A DNA stretch of 38,595 nt from Thauera linaloolentis 47Lol = DSM 12138 (GTDB taxonomy: Bacteria; Pseudomonadota; Gammaproteobacteria; Burkholderiales; Rhodocyclaceae). Position 1 is the first letter of the stretch; every line of letters starts with the position of its first letter. The translations under genes were made by a program, and so were the position numbers. Below the pieces are notes generated by a model. The model searched no databases. It saw only the letters and a program-made list of their open reading frames with translations, and had not been told where the DNA came from. The stretch spans positions 1-38,595 of the forward strand of contig NZ_AMXE01000031.1 of the NCBI RefSeq assembly GCF_000310205.1, in the 5' to 3' direction. Below are positions 20,060-28,314 of the stretch, piece after piece.

Positions 20060-20503
20060 ATGCGCATCACCCGTCGTCTCGAATTCGATGCCGGACACAG
20101 GATCCCCGACCATGCGAGCCAGTGCCGCCACCTGCATGGCCATCGATACGCCATCGAGGTGACGCTGTCGGGCGAAATCATCGAAGCCGACGGCCTGCCG
20201 GTCAATGGCATGGTGATGGACTTTGCCGACGTCAAGCGCATTGCCAACGACTTCGTCGTCGCGCGCTGGGACCATGCCTTCCTGGTCTATCGCGGCGACA
20301 CCCAGGTCATGGCGCTACTGGACGCCATCCCCGGACACAAGACCGTCGTGCTCGACGTCGTGCCGACCGCGGAGAACCTGGCCGCCGAAGCCTTCCGCAT
20401 CCTGGACCCGGCCTACCGCGATACCTACGGCAACCACCTGCGGCTCGAACGCGTGCGCCTGTACGAAACGCCGAACTGCTGGGCCGACGCCATCCGCGGC
20501 TGA
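20060..20503 (+). CDS. queD: 6-carboxytetrahydropterin synthase (QueD)
   Basis: The 147-residue protein has the QueD/PTPS layout. Zinc-binding histidines are H13 (FDAGHRI), H26 and H28 (CRHLHGHRY), the catalytic cysteine is C22, and WDHAFL, PTAENLAAEAF and RLYETPNCWA complete the active site with its conserved glutamate. QueD converts dihydroneopterin triphosphate to 6-carboxytetrahydropterin in the synthesis of queuosine for tRNA. I chose the ATG at 20060 because GAGGT lies six bases upstream; the in-frame ATG at 20048 would include that site. No other queuosine genes are adjacent. It ends 10 bases from the stop of the convergent desaturase gene. Confidence 0.93.
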   Translation: MRITRRLEFDAGHRIPDHASQCRHLHGHRYAIEVTLSGEIIEADGLPVNGMVMDFADVKRIANDFVVARWDHAFLVYRGDTQVMALLDAIPGHKTVVLDVVPTAENLAAEAFRILDPAYRDTYGNHLRLERVRLYETPNCWADAIRG

Positions 20504-20512
20504 CCCGGGCAG

Positions 20513-21679
20513 TCAGGCCGCGTAGCGCCTCAGCCTCAGCGAAAAATCCTGCAACTGCTTGATTCCGCTCTGTTCCGCGCGCTCGATCCAATCCTGCAGC
20601 TGCGCCAGCAACTGCTCGCGCGTCGCATTCGAGCGTGCCCAGATCGCGCTCAACTCCTCGCGCATCCTGACCACGGTGCTCAGCGCCTGGCTCTGCTGCA
20701 CGACTGCCTGCAAATGCCTGCGCTGCGCTTCCGGCAGGCCGCATTCCTCGCCCGACAGCACCCAGCGCCTGAGTGCCCGGGCATCGAACAGACCGCCATG
20801 ACTCGCCTTCAGGCGCTCGGCCTCTTCGGCCGCCACCCGCTTCAGTGAGCGCACGTAGCGGGCCATCACGTCGTAGCGGTGGGTCGCGATCGCCTGCAGC
20901 ATGTCGAAATCGACGTGCCTGGCCTCGCCGAAGCGCGGCGTCGGAATCACCTTCTTCGCCTTTGCCAGACGCAGCATCTCGAGGATGCGGATGTACATCC
21001 AGCCGATGTCGAATTCGTACCACTTCGACGACAGCTTGGCCGAGGTCGCGAAACTGTGATGGTTGTTGTGCAGTTCCTCGCCGCCGATGAGAATGCCCCA
21101 GGGCGAGATGTTCCGCGAGGCATCGACGCAGTCGTAGTTGCGGTAGCCCCAGTAATGACCGATGCCATTGACGACGCCGGCCGCCCAGAACGGAATCCAT
21201 ACCATCTGCACAGCCCAGATCGTGAGGCCGACCACCCCGAAAGCCGCCAGATCGATGACGAGCATGATCGACACGCCCAGCACCGAATGCCGGTAGACAT
21301 TACGCTCCAGCCAGTCGTCGGGCGTGCCGTGGCCATAGCGCTGCAGCGTCTCCGGATTCTTGGCTTCGGCGCGGTACAGCTCGGCCCCCTCCCACAGCAC
21401 CTTGCGGATGCCCCGTGTCTGCGGGCTGTGCGGGTCTTCGGGCGTTTCGCACTTGGCATGGTGCTTGCGGTGGATCGCCGCCCACTCCTTGGTGACCATG
21501 CCGGTGGTGAGCCACAGCCAGAAGCGGAAGAAATGGCTCGGAATCGGGTGCAGCTCCAGCGCCCGATGGGCCTGGTGGCGATGCAGGAAGATCGTCACCG
21601 AAGCGATCGTGATGTGGGTGAGAACCAGGGCAACGACGACGTAGCCCCACCAGGGAAGATCGAACAGCCCGGTATGCAT
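20513..21679 (-). CDS. Membrane fatty-acid desaturase (acyl-CoA delta-9 type) with C-terminal helical extension
   Basis: The 388-residue di-iron membrane desaturase has the three histidine boxes: HRHQAHRA near residue 35, HRKHH near 70, and HNNHH near 205. Hydrophobic segments surround them. This is the stearoyl-CoA/acyl-lipid delta-9 desaturase layout, which introduces a cis double bond into saturated chains with O2. The last 120 or so residues, beyond the usual catalytic region, are a charged helical extension rich in Ala, Glu, Arg and Gln with no motif I recognise. I prefer the ATG at 21679 because the AAGG motif sits directly against the alternative ATG at 21691, leaving no spacer. Probably adjusts membrane fluidity. 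Confidence 0.9.
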   Translation of the reverse strand: MHTGLFDLPWWGYVVVALVLTHITIASVTIFLHRHQAHRALELHPIPSHFFRFWLWLTTGMVTKEWAAIHRKHHAKCETPEDPHSPQTRGIRKVLWEGAELYRAEAKNPETLQRYGHGTPDDWLERNVYRHSVLGVSIMLVIDLAAFGVVGLTIWAVQMVWIPFWAAGVVNGIGHYWGYRNYDCVDASRNISPWGILIGGEELHNNHHSFATSAKLSSKWYEFDIGWMYIRILEMLRLAKAKKVIPTPRFGEARHVDFDMLQAIATHRYDVMARYVRSLKRVAAEEAERLKASHGGLFDARALRRWVLSGEECGLPEAQRRHLQAVVQQSQALSTVVRMREELSAIWARSNATREQLLAQLQDWIERAEQSGIKQLQDFSLRLRRYAA

Positions 21680-21793
21680 GCGGACGGACATCCTTGAAAG
21701 GAAGGCGGTAGACGCGACGATTCTACGCGAGGCGCGAAACGGCCGGCGCTGAAAGCCCCCGGCTCGTATCGGACCCCGGGGCGGGCACCGCGT

Positions 21794-22393
21794 TCAATGC
21801 CTGAACGGCAACGAGGCGATCGCCATGGCCTCGCGGCGATGGCGCAGCCAGTTGTCCCGATAGGCCTGGGCCAGCTCGCAGTGGCCGCGCAGCACGAGGA
21901 TGTTTTCCGCGTTGCGGTTCTGCGCCGACCAGGTGAAGTTGTACGAACCGGTCAGCACCGTGCATCCCGGGCCGTCGGCATCGGCGATCAGCACCTTGTT
22001 GTGCGCGGCCTTGTATTCGGTCTCGACCGCCACCGGCACGCCGCCCGCCAGCAGTATCGGCAAGGCGTTGCCTTTCGGGTTGCGATTCATCTGGGCATCG
22101 GCCAGCACCTGCACTTCGACGCCCCGCCGATGCGCCGCCACCATCGCCCTGGCAATCCGGCGGCTGGTAAAGGCATAGGCCTGCACATGCAGGCTGCTGC
22201 GCGCACGCTCGATGACGCCGACCAGCAGGGATTCGGCATCATCGCGCGGCGTAAACGCCACCTCGACTTCCCCCTTGGCCGCGAAACGCTGTGCCGCCGA
22301 CGCCGGCAGCGCGACGGACAAGGCCAGGCCCGCCCATAGGGCCAGGGCCGACACAACCACGGCCGGCGGCCGTGGAACGGCCCTGTCAGGCAT
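21794..22393 (-). CDS. Secreted phospholipase-D-family protein (Nuc-type nuclease-like)
   Basis: The 199-residue protein has a Sec signal peptide (about 1-33, cut after ASA) followed by one HKD domain. H131, K133 and D138 form HNKVLIAD, then GSYNFTWSAQNRNAEN carries the conserved Gly-Ser and Asn. A single HKD motif in a small secreted protein is typical of Nuc-type endonucleases, which act as dimers and need no metal; phospholipase activity is possible too. The ATG at 22393 overlaps the end of rsmB by 8 bases, so expression is coupled to that operon, although the functions seem unrelated. Substrate is inferred from family only. Confidence 0.85.
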   Translation of the reverse strand: MPDRAVPRPPAVVVSALALWAGLALSVALPASAAQRFAAKGEVEVAFTPRDDAESLLVGVIERARSSLHVQAYAFTSRRIARAMVAAHRRGVEVQVLADAQMNRNPKGNALPILLAGGVPVAVETEYKAAHNKVLIADADGPGCTVLTGSYNFTWSAQNRNAENILVLRGHCELAQAYRDNWLRHRREAMAIASLPFRH

Positions 22394-23678
22394 TCGCCAC
22401 ACGTTCCATCACCGCGGCAAAGAAGCCGTCGGTGTCATGGCGGTGGGGCAGCAGGCGCAGACGCTCGCCGGTTTCCAGACTCACCCCCTGCTTTTCCAGC
22501 ACGCCCTCGGCGGACACCGGGCGGAATTGAGGATGCGCCTCCAAGAACGCATCGACAACGGCGTCGTTCTCTTCCGCCAGCAGGCTGCAGGTCGCATACA
22601 CGAGACGCCCGCCGGGACGCACCAGGCGCGCGGCCGCGGCCAGGATCGCGCCCTGCTTGGCCACCATTTCATCGACTGCGGCCGGCGACTGCCGCCATTT
22701 CAGGTCGGGATTACGGCGCAGCGTACCCAGGCCGGAGCACGGCGCATCGACCAGCACGCGGTCAGCCTTGCCGGCCATGCGCTTGAGCTTGGCATCGTTC
22801 TCGTGCGCGATCAGCACCGGATGCACGTTCGACAGCCCGGCGCGCGCCATGCGCGGCTTGAGCTTGGCGAGGCGCTTCTCGGAAACGTCGAAGGCGTACA
22901 AGCGCCCCGTCGAACGCATCATCGCCCCCAACTGCAGCGTCTTGCCGCCCGCACCGGCGCAGAAATCGACGACCAGTTCGCCGCGCTTGGGCTGCACGAG
23001 CAAGCCGAGCAGCTGGCTGCCTTCATCCTGCACTTCGAAACTGCCGTCGAGGAACAACGGATGCTTCTGCAGCGCCGGCTTGCCCGACAGCCGCACGGCC
23101 TGCGGCGACAGCGCACCCGGCTCGGCGCCGATGCGGTCTTCACGCAGGCGCGCAAGCAAGGCGTCGCGCTCGATCTTCAGCACGTTGGCGCGCAAGTCGA
23201 GCGGCGCCGCGCGATTCAGCCCCTGTGCCAGCGCCAGCACGCCGGCTTCGTCGAAACCGTTCATCAGCCGTTCGGCGAGCCAGTCCGGCAGGTCGGCACG
23301 CTCGGCCAGGCTGGCTTCACCCAGTTCGGCCGCCTTCACGCCTGCGACCCAGTCGCGTTCGGTGGCCGACGCGAGCCCCTCGAAATTGCGCATCGGCCAG
23401 CCTTCGCCGCGGGCGAACCAGGCCAGCAGCAGTTCGCGTGGCGTCGCCTTGTCGCCCGCCAGGCGGCGCAGCCAGCGCAAGCGGCGCAGCACCGCATAGA
23501 CAGTCTCGGCGATGAAGCCACGATCACGATGGCCCAGTTCGCGGTTGTCGCGAAAATAGCGCGACAACACCGCATCGGCCGGAAACTCGAAGGCAAGCAC
23601 GGCGCCGAGGGCCTGGGTGGCCTGGATGAACAGCGCGCGCGAAACGGCGCCTTCAGGGGTCTTTTCTGTCTTTTTCAT
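22386..23678 (-). CDS. rsmB: 16S rRNA (cytosine-5)-methyltransferase RsmB
   Basis: The 430-residue protein matches RsmB in length and layout. A helical NusB-like N-domain spans about 10-140, and a SAM-dependent m5C methyltransferase domain about 170-430. Motifs include FCAGAGGKTLQLG (SAM site), YAFDVSEKRL, VDAPCSGLGTLRRNPDLKW with the release cysteine, and VYATCSLLAEEN with the catalytic cysteine. It methylates C967 of 16S rRNA in E. coli. I start at the ATG at 23678, since the longer frame to 23690 begins with TTG. It lies 12 bases after the DUF3108 stop within a purN-DUF3108-rsmB-PLD set. In many bacteria rsmB follows fmt/def instead. Confidence 0.93.
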   Translation of the reverse strand: MKKTEKTPEGAVSRALFIQATQALGAVLAFEFPADAVLSRYFRDNRELGHRDRGFIAETVYAVLRRLRWLRRLAGDKATPRELLLAWFARGEGWPMRNFEGLASATERDWVAGVKAAELGEASLAERADLPDWLAERLMNGFDEAGVLALAQGLNRAAPLDLRANVLKIERDALLARLREDRIGAEPGALSPQAVRLSGKPALQKHPLFLDGSFEVQDEGSQLLGLLVQPKRGELVVDFCAGAGGKTLQLGAMMRSTGRLYAFDVSEKRLAKLKPRMARAGLSNVHPVLIAHENDAKLKRMAGKADRVLVDAPCSGLGTLRRNPDLKWRQSPAAVDEMVAKQGAILAAAARLVRPGGRLVYATCSLLAEENDAVVDAFLEAHPQFRPVSAEGVLEKQGVSLETGERLRLLPHRHDTDGFFAAVMERVANA

Positions 23679-23690
23679 GTCGGATGTCAA

Positions 23691-24902
23691 TTATCTGTAT
23701 AGATCGGCCATCGGATCGGTCTCTTCCTTCAACTCGACCCGTTCGGCCAGCATGATCTCGCCGGCTGCCTCGCCGCCGGCAAGTCCGCCGGCTCCGGCCG
23801 CGGGCGTCAGGCGCAACTGGATGGCCTGCTGGTCGAGCACCTCGCCGTCGTCATCCGCGATGCGGATGCGCACCGGCAGCATGCCGTAACGACTGGCAAG
23901 CCAGATGTCGATACTCAGGCTGCCGTCCTCGGCCTGTGCCCGCAATCGCACCGTATCGAGACGGCCGATGGGCAGGCGCAGCCCCTCCGGCCCAACCACC
24001 TCGAGAAGGGCCGGCTTGGCGGTCTTGTTCGTCAGCACCGTCAGCGTGGCCGGCAGGCCGTTCGTGCCGACGATCCCCACCTGGTGCCACAAGCTCAGTA
24101 CGTCCTGGTCCCCAGGCAGGATATGGACCGCGCGGGGCGCGCGGCTGCCACGGCGGATGATCGCCTTGCCGGCCGACCAATCGAACTCCACCGCGTCCGA
24201 TGCCCGCCCGCGCTGTTCGACGGTGAAGCGCAAGGGGCGCAGGCCGCGCTCACCCACCTCGCCTTCGCTGCGCTGCACGTAGTGAAAGCTGCGCATCAGG
24301 GCTGCCACCCCTGTGGTCTTCAGTTCGACACGCATGTCGTAGCGGCGGGTATCGTGCGACCAGCTGTGGCTGGCCTGCCCCACTTCGAAACCCTTGTCGC
24401 CCATCATGACGCGGTAGACGATAGCGCCCTCCCGCGGCCAGCCGTCGGCATCGGCTACATCGAATGCCGCACCCGCCATGGGGTCGATCGGCGGGGCCTG
24501 CGGCATCGGCGGCGCGAGTACGGCCGCCGCCGGCGCGTCGCTGGCCGGCTGCCCGCCTCCCGCTGCGGGGGCAGCCAACGCCACCTGAACGGGCTCAGCA
24601 GGAGGCGCGAGGGCTGCAGAGGCCGGCTTGGGCCTGGGTTTCCGAACGGGCCGGGGCGCAGGCGCCGCCTTCAGCGCGGGCGCTTCGGCGGCCCCCGCGG
24701 GTGGAAGCTCGGCCACCGGGGCTTCGGCCGCCTTCACGGGGACCTCGGCTTCGGGCGGCGGCACGATCAGCCGCGCCTGAATGAACGGCTCGGGCAATTC
24801 CGGCACCACGGCCGGCACCGGACGCCACGCGCCCCCGCCCAGCAGCACGGCATGCGCGACGAGCGAGAGTCCGAGCGCCGCCAGGCCGGAACGGTTGATC
24901 AC
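23691..24902 (-). CDS. DUF3108 protein with TonB-like N-terminal anchor and Pro/Ala-rich spacer
   Basis: The 403-residue protein has one N-terminal membrane segment (LAALGLSLVAHAVLLGGGAW). A Pro/Ala/Lys-rich stretch of about 110 residues resembling a TonB periplasmic spacer follows (PEPFIQARLIVPPPEAEVPV, RPVRKPRPKP). The C-terminal DUF3108 domain lies at about 165-375 (EGAIVYRVMMGDKGFEVGQA, HILPGDQDVLSLWHQVG, DTVRLRAQAEDGSLSIDIWL). I start at GTG 24902, which overlaps the purN stop as GTGA; the longer frame to 24929 would overlap purN by 31 bases. It is probably anchored in the inner membrane with the domain in the periplasm. Function unknown; DUF3108 is beta-rich and has no known activity. 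Confidence 0.78.
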   Translation of the reverse strand: MINRSGLAALGLSLVAHAVLLGGGAWRPVPAVVPELPEPFIQARLIVPPPEAEVPVKAAEAPVAELPPAGAAEAPALKAAPAPRPVRKPRPKPASAALAPPAEPVQVALAAPAAGGGQPASDAPAAAVLAPPMPQAPPIDPMAGAAFDVADADGWPREGAIVYRVMMGDKGFEVGQASHSWSHDTRRYDMRVELKTTGVAALMRSFHYVQRSEGEVGERGLRPLRFTVEQRGRASDAVEFDWSAGKAIIRRGSRAPRAVHILPGDQDVLSLWHQVGIVGTNGLPATLTVLTNKTAKPALLEVVGPEGLRLPIGRLDTVRLRAQAEDGSLSIDIWLASRYGMLPVRIRIADDDGEVLDQQAIQLRLTPAAGAGGLAGGEAAGEIMLAERVELKEETDPMADLYR

Positions 24903-25549
24903 GGCAATGAATCCAGTTCCGGCACGCACCAGCCGAAGGCCCGGCCGGCATCATCCGCCACGCGGACGCGCCCCTGCCCATCGAGGCTCAGCCGCCCATC
25001 AACGAACCAGCGCACCGCCTGTGGATAGATCCGGTGCTCCTGTTCCAGCACCCGCGCCGCCAGCCGCGCCTCATCGTCATCCTGCAGCACCGGCACCACC
25101 GCCTGGATGACGATCGGACCACAATCGAGCGCGGGGGTGACGAAATGCACCGTCGCGCCGTGTACCCGCACGCCGGCCTCGAGCGCGCGCCGATGCGTGT
25201 GCAAGCCGGGAAAGGCAGGCAGCAGCGAAGGATGGATGTTGATCAGGCGGCCTTCGTAGCGGCGCACGAAGGCATCGGTCAGCACGCGCATGAAGCCCGC
25301 CAGCACGACCAGGTCGGGCCGGAAGCGGTCGATGCACTCGGCCAGGGCGTGGTCGAAGGCGGCACGGTCGCCATAAGCCTTGTGATCCACGACGGCGGTT
25401 TCGATGCCGCACCCGGCGGCGAATGCCAGCCCACCCGCATCGGCACGGTTGCTGACGACGGCCGCGATGCGGGCGCCCGGGATGGCGGCCTCCACGATGG
25501 CCTGCATGTTGCTGCCGCGGCCGGAAACGAGAATGACGATGGACTTCAT
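24899..25549 (-). CDS. purN: Phosphoribosylglycinamide formyltransferase (PurN)
   Basis: The 216-residue protein matches PurN: LVSGRGSNMQAIVEAA at the GAR-binding loop, AAVVSNRADAGGLAFA, LAGFMRVLTDAFV, NIHPSLLPAFPGLHTHRRAL with catalytic Asn and His, and GATVHFVTPALDCGPIVIQ with the catalytic Asp. It transfers a formyl group from 10-formyltetrahydrofolate to GAR in purine synthesis. It is usually next to purM; here the downstream genes are DUF3108, rsmB and a phospholipase D gene, the first overlapping it by four bases. It follows a lipoprotein gene on the same strand by 36 bases. Confidence 0.96.
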   Translation of the reverse strand: MKSIVILVSGRGSNMQAIVEAAIPGARIAAVVSNRADAGGLAFAAGCGIETAVVDHKAYGDRAAFDHALAECIDRFRPDLVVLAGFMRVLTDAFVRRYEGRLINIHPSLLPAFPGLHTHRRALEAGVRVHGATVHFVTPALDCGPIVIQAVVPVLQDDDEARLAARVLEQEHRIYPQAVRWFVDGRLSLDGQGRVRVADDAGRAFGWCVPELDSLP

Positions 25550-25585
25550 TTGAAAGAAATGGGTTGAAAGGCCGCAGCGCGCGCC

Positions 25586-26344
25586 TCAATACACCGGCAG
25601 GAATACCGCCGTGGTCAGGTTCTGGACCACACGCGTCACCGTGCGTTCGGTCTCTTCCTCGATCACTCCGGACAAGGCGTCGAGCAGACCGATGATGCGG
25701 CCGAACTCGCGTTCGAAACTGAGGTTGGGCGAATCGCCGAACTCGTTCGACAGCAGCAGCAACGCACCGTTGCCATCTCGCGCATACGAGAGCTTCCACA
25801 CCGCAATCTCGACGTTACGGGCCGCATTGTAGAGGTGCTGGGGCTCGAGATCATCCAGAAGGTAAAAAACTTCGCGATCGCCGAACGCCGACTGCACCAT
25901 GCTGGCGAGCCCGACCATCAGGGCCTGCACGCGGTCGCCGCGATACTCCGGGTGCAGCGCGACATGCAGCGCATCGAGATCGCGCCGGTTGCCAAGCGAC
26001 GCGAAGCGCCAGCGATGCTGCTCGTCGAAGATGCGGGAGATGGCCGCCTCGGCACTCGGGGCGTCCGATTTTCGCCACTCGCGCGGGTTGCGCTTGTACA
26101 GCTTGTCGGCAAGGCGGCGCAGGCTGGCGAAGATGTGCTGCTGATGCGTTTCGGCCACACGGTTGAGATCGGTCTTGATCAATTGCCGCGGATCGAAACC
26201 TCGCTCGCGCATCGCATTGGGCGCCGTGCCCGGGGTCGAACAGGCCGCCAGCGCCAGGCCGAGCGCCACGGCCAGCACCCTGCGCCGGCACGGCAGGCGG
26301 CAATGCTCGGCCTTTGGGGCGGCTAGGGTCTTGCTCATGCGCAT
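25586..26344 (-). CDS. Conserved lipoprotein of unknown function
   Basis: The 252-residue protein has a lipoprotein signal: a basic start (CRLPCRRR), a hydrophobic core, and the lipobox LALAAC with the acylated Cys near residue 35. The rest is helical with no domain I recognise. It includes GFDPRQLIKTDLNRVAETHQ, LADKLYKRNPREWRKS, FGDREVFYLLDDLEPQHLYN and a hydrophobic C-terminal end (TTAVFLPVY). ATGs at 26344 and 26338 are both possible. It is divergent from mutL across 104 bases and upstream of purN on the same strand. I recall similar proteins beside purN in related betaproteobacteria, but the function is unknown. Confidence 0.8.
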   Translation of the reverse strand: MRMSKTLAAPKAEHCRLPCRRRVLAVALGLALAACSTPGTAPNAMRERGFDPRQLIKTDLNRVAETHQQHIFASLRRLADKLYKRNPREWRKSDAPSAEAAISRIFDEQHRWRFASLGNRRDLDALHVALHPEYRGDRVQALMVGLASMVQSAFGDREVFYLLDDLEPQHLYNAARNVEIAVWKLSYARDGNGALLLLSNEFGDSPNLSFEREFGRIIGLLDALSGVIEEETERTVTRVVQNLTTAVFLPVY

Positions 26345-26411
26345 CGTTTCCACGGGTACCCGGCCCGCATCATACCGGAAGCGCCGGTCGCAGCCGCTCG
26401 GGACCCCAACG

Positions 26412-26417
26412 TATAAT
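26412..26417 (+). promoter_or_regulatory. Candidate -10 element of mutL
   Basis: A perfect TATAAT hexamer lies 31 bases before the mutL ATG in the divergent gap to the lipoprotein gene. The -35 region shows no good TTGACA match, so the promoter is presumably weak or needs an activator. Confidence 0.5.
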
Positions 26418-26448
26418 CCTGCCCTCATTCACCGATCCAGGCCCGGCC

Positions 26449-28284
26449 ATGCCCGTCATTCACCGCCTGTCCGACCTTCTGGTCAACCAGATCGCAGCCG
26501 GCGAGGTCGTCGAGCGCCCGGCCTCCGTGCTCAAGGAGGTGCTGGAGAACGCCATCGATGCGGGGTCGCGCGCGATCGAGGTACAACTGGAGCAAGGCGG
26601 AGTGCGCCGCATCCGCGTCGCCGACGACGGCTGCGGCATCGGGCGCGACGATCTTGCGCTGGCGCTGGAACGCCACGCCACCAGCAAGATCGCCACCCTC
26701 GACGACCTCGAGCACGTCGGCACCATGGGCTTCCGCGGCGAGGCGCTGGCCGCGATCGCGGCGGTAGCGCGCACCTCGATCACCAGCCGCGCCAGCGGCG
26801 CGAGCCACGCCTGGCGCATCGACGGCAGCGACGGCAGCCTGGCACCGGCAGCCCTCAACCACGGCACCGTGGTGGATGTGGCGGACCTGTATTACAACAC
26901 CCCCGCGCGGCGCAAATTCCTCAAGACCGAAGGCACGGAATACGCCCACTGCGACGACATGTTCAGACGCGTCGCGCTTGCCCGCCCCGACATCGGCCTG
27001 CAGCTGTCGCACAATGGCCGCGTCGTCCACCGCCTGCCGCCGGGCGCGCCCGCCGCGCGCGTCGCGGCGCTGATGGGCGACGACTTTCTGCAGCACGCGC
27101 GCGAGGTCTCGGCCGAAGGCGGCCTGCTGCGGCTGACCGGCTTCGCATCGTTGCCGGCCTACTCGCGCGCCAGCCGCGATGCGCAGTTCTTCTTCGTCAA
27201 TGGCCGCTTCGTCCGCGACAAACTGCTGACCCACGCGGTACGCGAGGCCTATACCGACATCCTTCACGGCAGCCGCCATCCGGCCTACGTGTTGTTCCTG
27301 GAGCTCGACCCGGCAGGCGTAGACGTCAACGTGCACCCGGCCAAGATCGAGGTGCGCTTCCGCGAATCGCGCGCGGTGCACCAGTTCGTCTACCACGCGC
27401 TCAAGCGCGTGCTGGCGGAATCCGGCGCGGGACGGATCGACGCACAGCCGGCCGCCCCCCCGGCGACGCCGGGCTCGGGCTTCGGCATCGCCGCCAACAC
27501 CACGCGCTACCCGTCCGCAGGAACCGGCATGGAGGCAGACAGCCCGCCATCCCATGCCGGCACGCGCGCCTGGCCCGCAGCGGCGCCCCAGCAAGGCCGG
27601 CTGGCGATGGACTCGGCGAGCCGCGCCTACCTGGATTTCGCCGCCAGCGCCCGCCTGCCCGCTGCCGATGCCCCCTCTCCGCCCTTGCCCGATGGCGACG
27701 GCGCACCGCCGCTCGGCTTTGCGCTGGCGCAACTGCACGGCGTCTACATCCTGGCGCAGAACCGTGCCGGCCTGATCCTGGTCGACATGCACGCGGCGCA
27801 CGAGCGCATCCTGTATGAAAAGCTGAAGACCGTGCTCGACGGCCGTCCTTCGATTCAACGCCTGCTGATTCCAGCGGTATTCTCGGTCGGCGCCAAGGAC
27901 ATGGCCGCGGCGGAAGAATGTGGCGAAATCCTGGCCAGCATGGGCTTCGATGTCGGCGCCGCCGGACCGCAGGAACTGGCGGTGCGTAGCGTGCCGGCGC
28001 TGCTCGCCAACGCCCCCGTGGCCGAAATGATGCGCAATCTGCTGGAAGAACTGCGCGAATTCCCCGCCTCGGAAGTCGTCACCGCGCGGCGCAACGAACT
28101 GCTCGCCACGATGGCCTGCCACGGCGCCGTCCGCGCCAACCGCCAGTTGACCATTCCCGAGATGAACGCGCTGCTGCGCGACATGGAAGCCACCGATCGC
28201 GCCGACCAGTGCAACCACGGCCGCCCCACGTGGACCCAGTTGACGATGCAGGATCTCGACCGCTTCTTCATGCGCGGCCAGTAA
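26449..28284 (+). CDS. mutL: DNA mismatch repair protein MutL (endonuclease type)
   Basis: The 611-residue protein has the GHKL ATPase domain (about 1-330) with NQIAAGEVVERP, LENAIDAG, DDGCGIG, TMGFRGEALAAIA and NVHPAKIEVRF. A variable Pro/Ala-rich linker (about 330-420) and a C-terminal dimer domain follow. The C-domain carries the nicking-endonuclease signatures: DMHAAHERILYE at 446-457 (DQHA-x2-E-x4-E with Met for Gln), ACHGAVRA from 556, and CNHGRP at 588-593. This fits bacteria without MutH, where MutL itself cuts the new strand. The ATG at 26449 begins the conserved start IHRLSDLLVNQIAAGEVVER. It lies 30 bases before a diguanylate cyclase gene and may share its transcript. Confidence 0.97.
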   Translation: MPVIHRLSDLLVNQIAAGEVVERPASVLKEVLENAIDAGSRAIEVQLEQGGVRRIRVADDGCGIGRDDLALALERHATSKIATLDDLEHVGTMGFRGEALAAIAAVARTSITSRASGASHAWRIDGSDGSLAPAALNHGTVVDVADLYYNTPARRKFLKTEGTEYAHCDDMFRRVALARPDIGLQLSHNGRVVHRLPPGAPAARVAALMGDDFLQHAREVSAEGGLLRLTGFASLPAYSRASRDAQFFFVNGRFVRDKLLTHAVREAYTDILHGSRHPAYVLFLELDPAGVDVNVHPAKIEVRFRESRAVHQFVYHALKRVLAESGAGRIDAQPAAPPATPGSGFGIAANTTRYPSAGTGMEADSPPSHAGTRAWPAAAPQQGRLAMDSASRAYLDFAASARLPAADAPSPPLPDGDGAPPLGFALAQLHGVYILAQNRAGLILVDMHAAHERILYEKLKTVLDGRPSIQRLLIPAVFSVGAKDMAAAEECGEILASMGFDVGAAGPQELAVRSVPALLANAPVAEMMRNLLEELREFPASEVVTARRNELLATMACHGAVRANRQLTIPEMNALLRDMEATDRADQCNHGRPTWTQLTMQDLDRFFMRGQ

Positions 28285-28314
28285 AGTAAAAAACGGGAAG
28301 CCCCCGCGCCAGCC

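Noticed and set aside
24903-24929. Longer start for the DUF3108 gene at GTG 24929
   Set aside because: It would overlap purN by 31 bases; the GTG at 24902 gives a four-base GTGA overlap and a proper membrane anchor.
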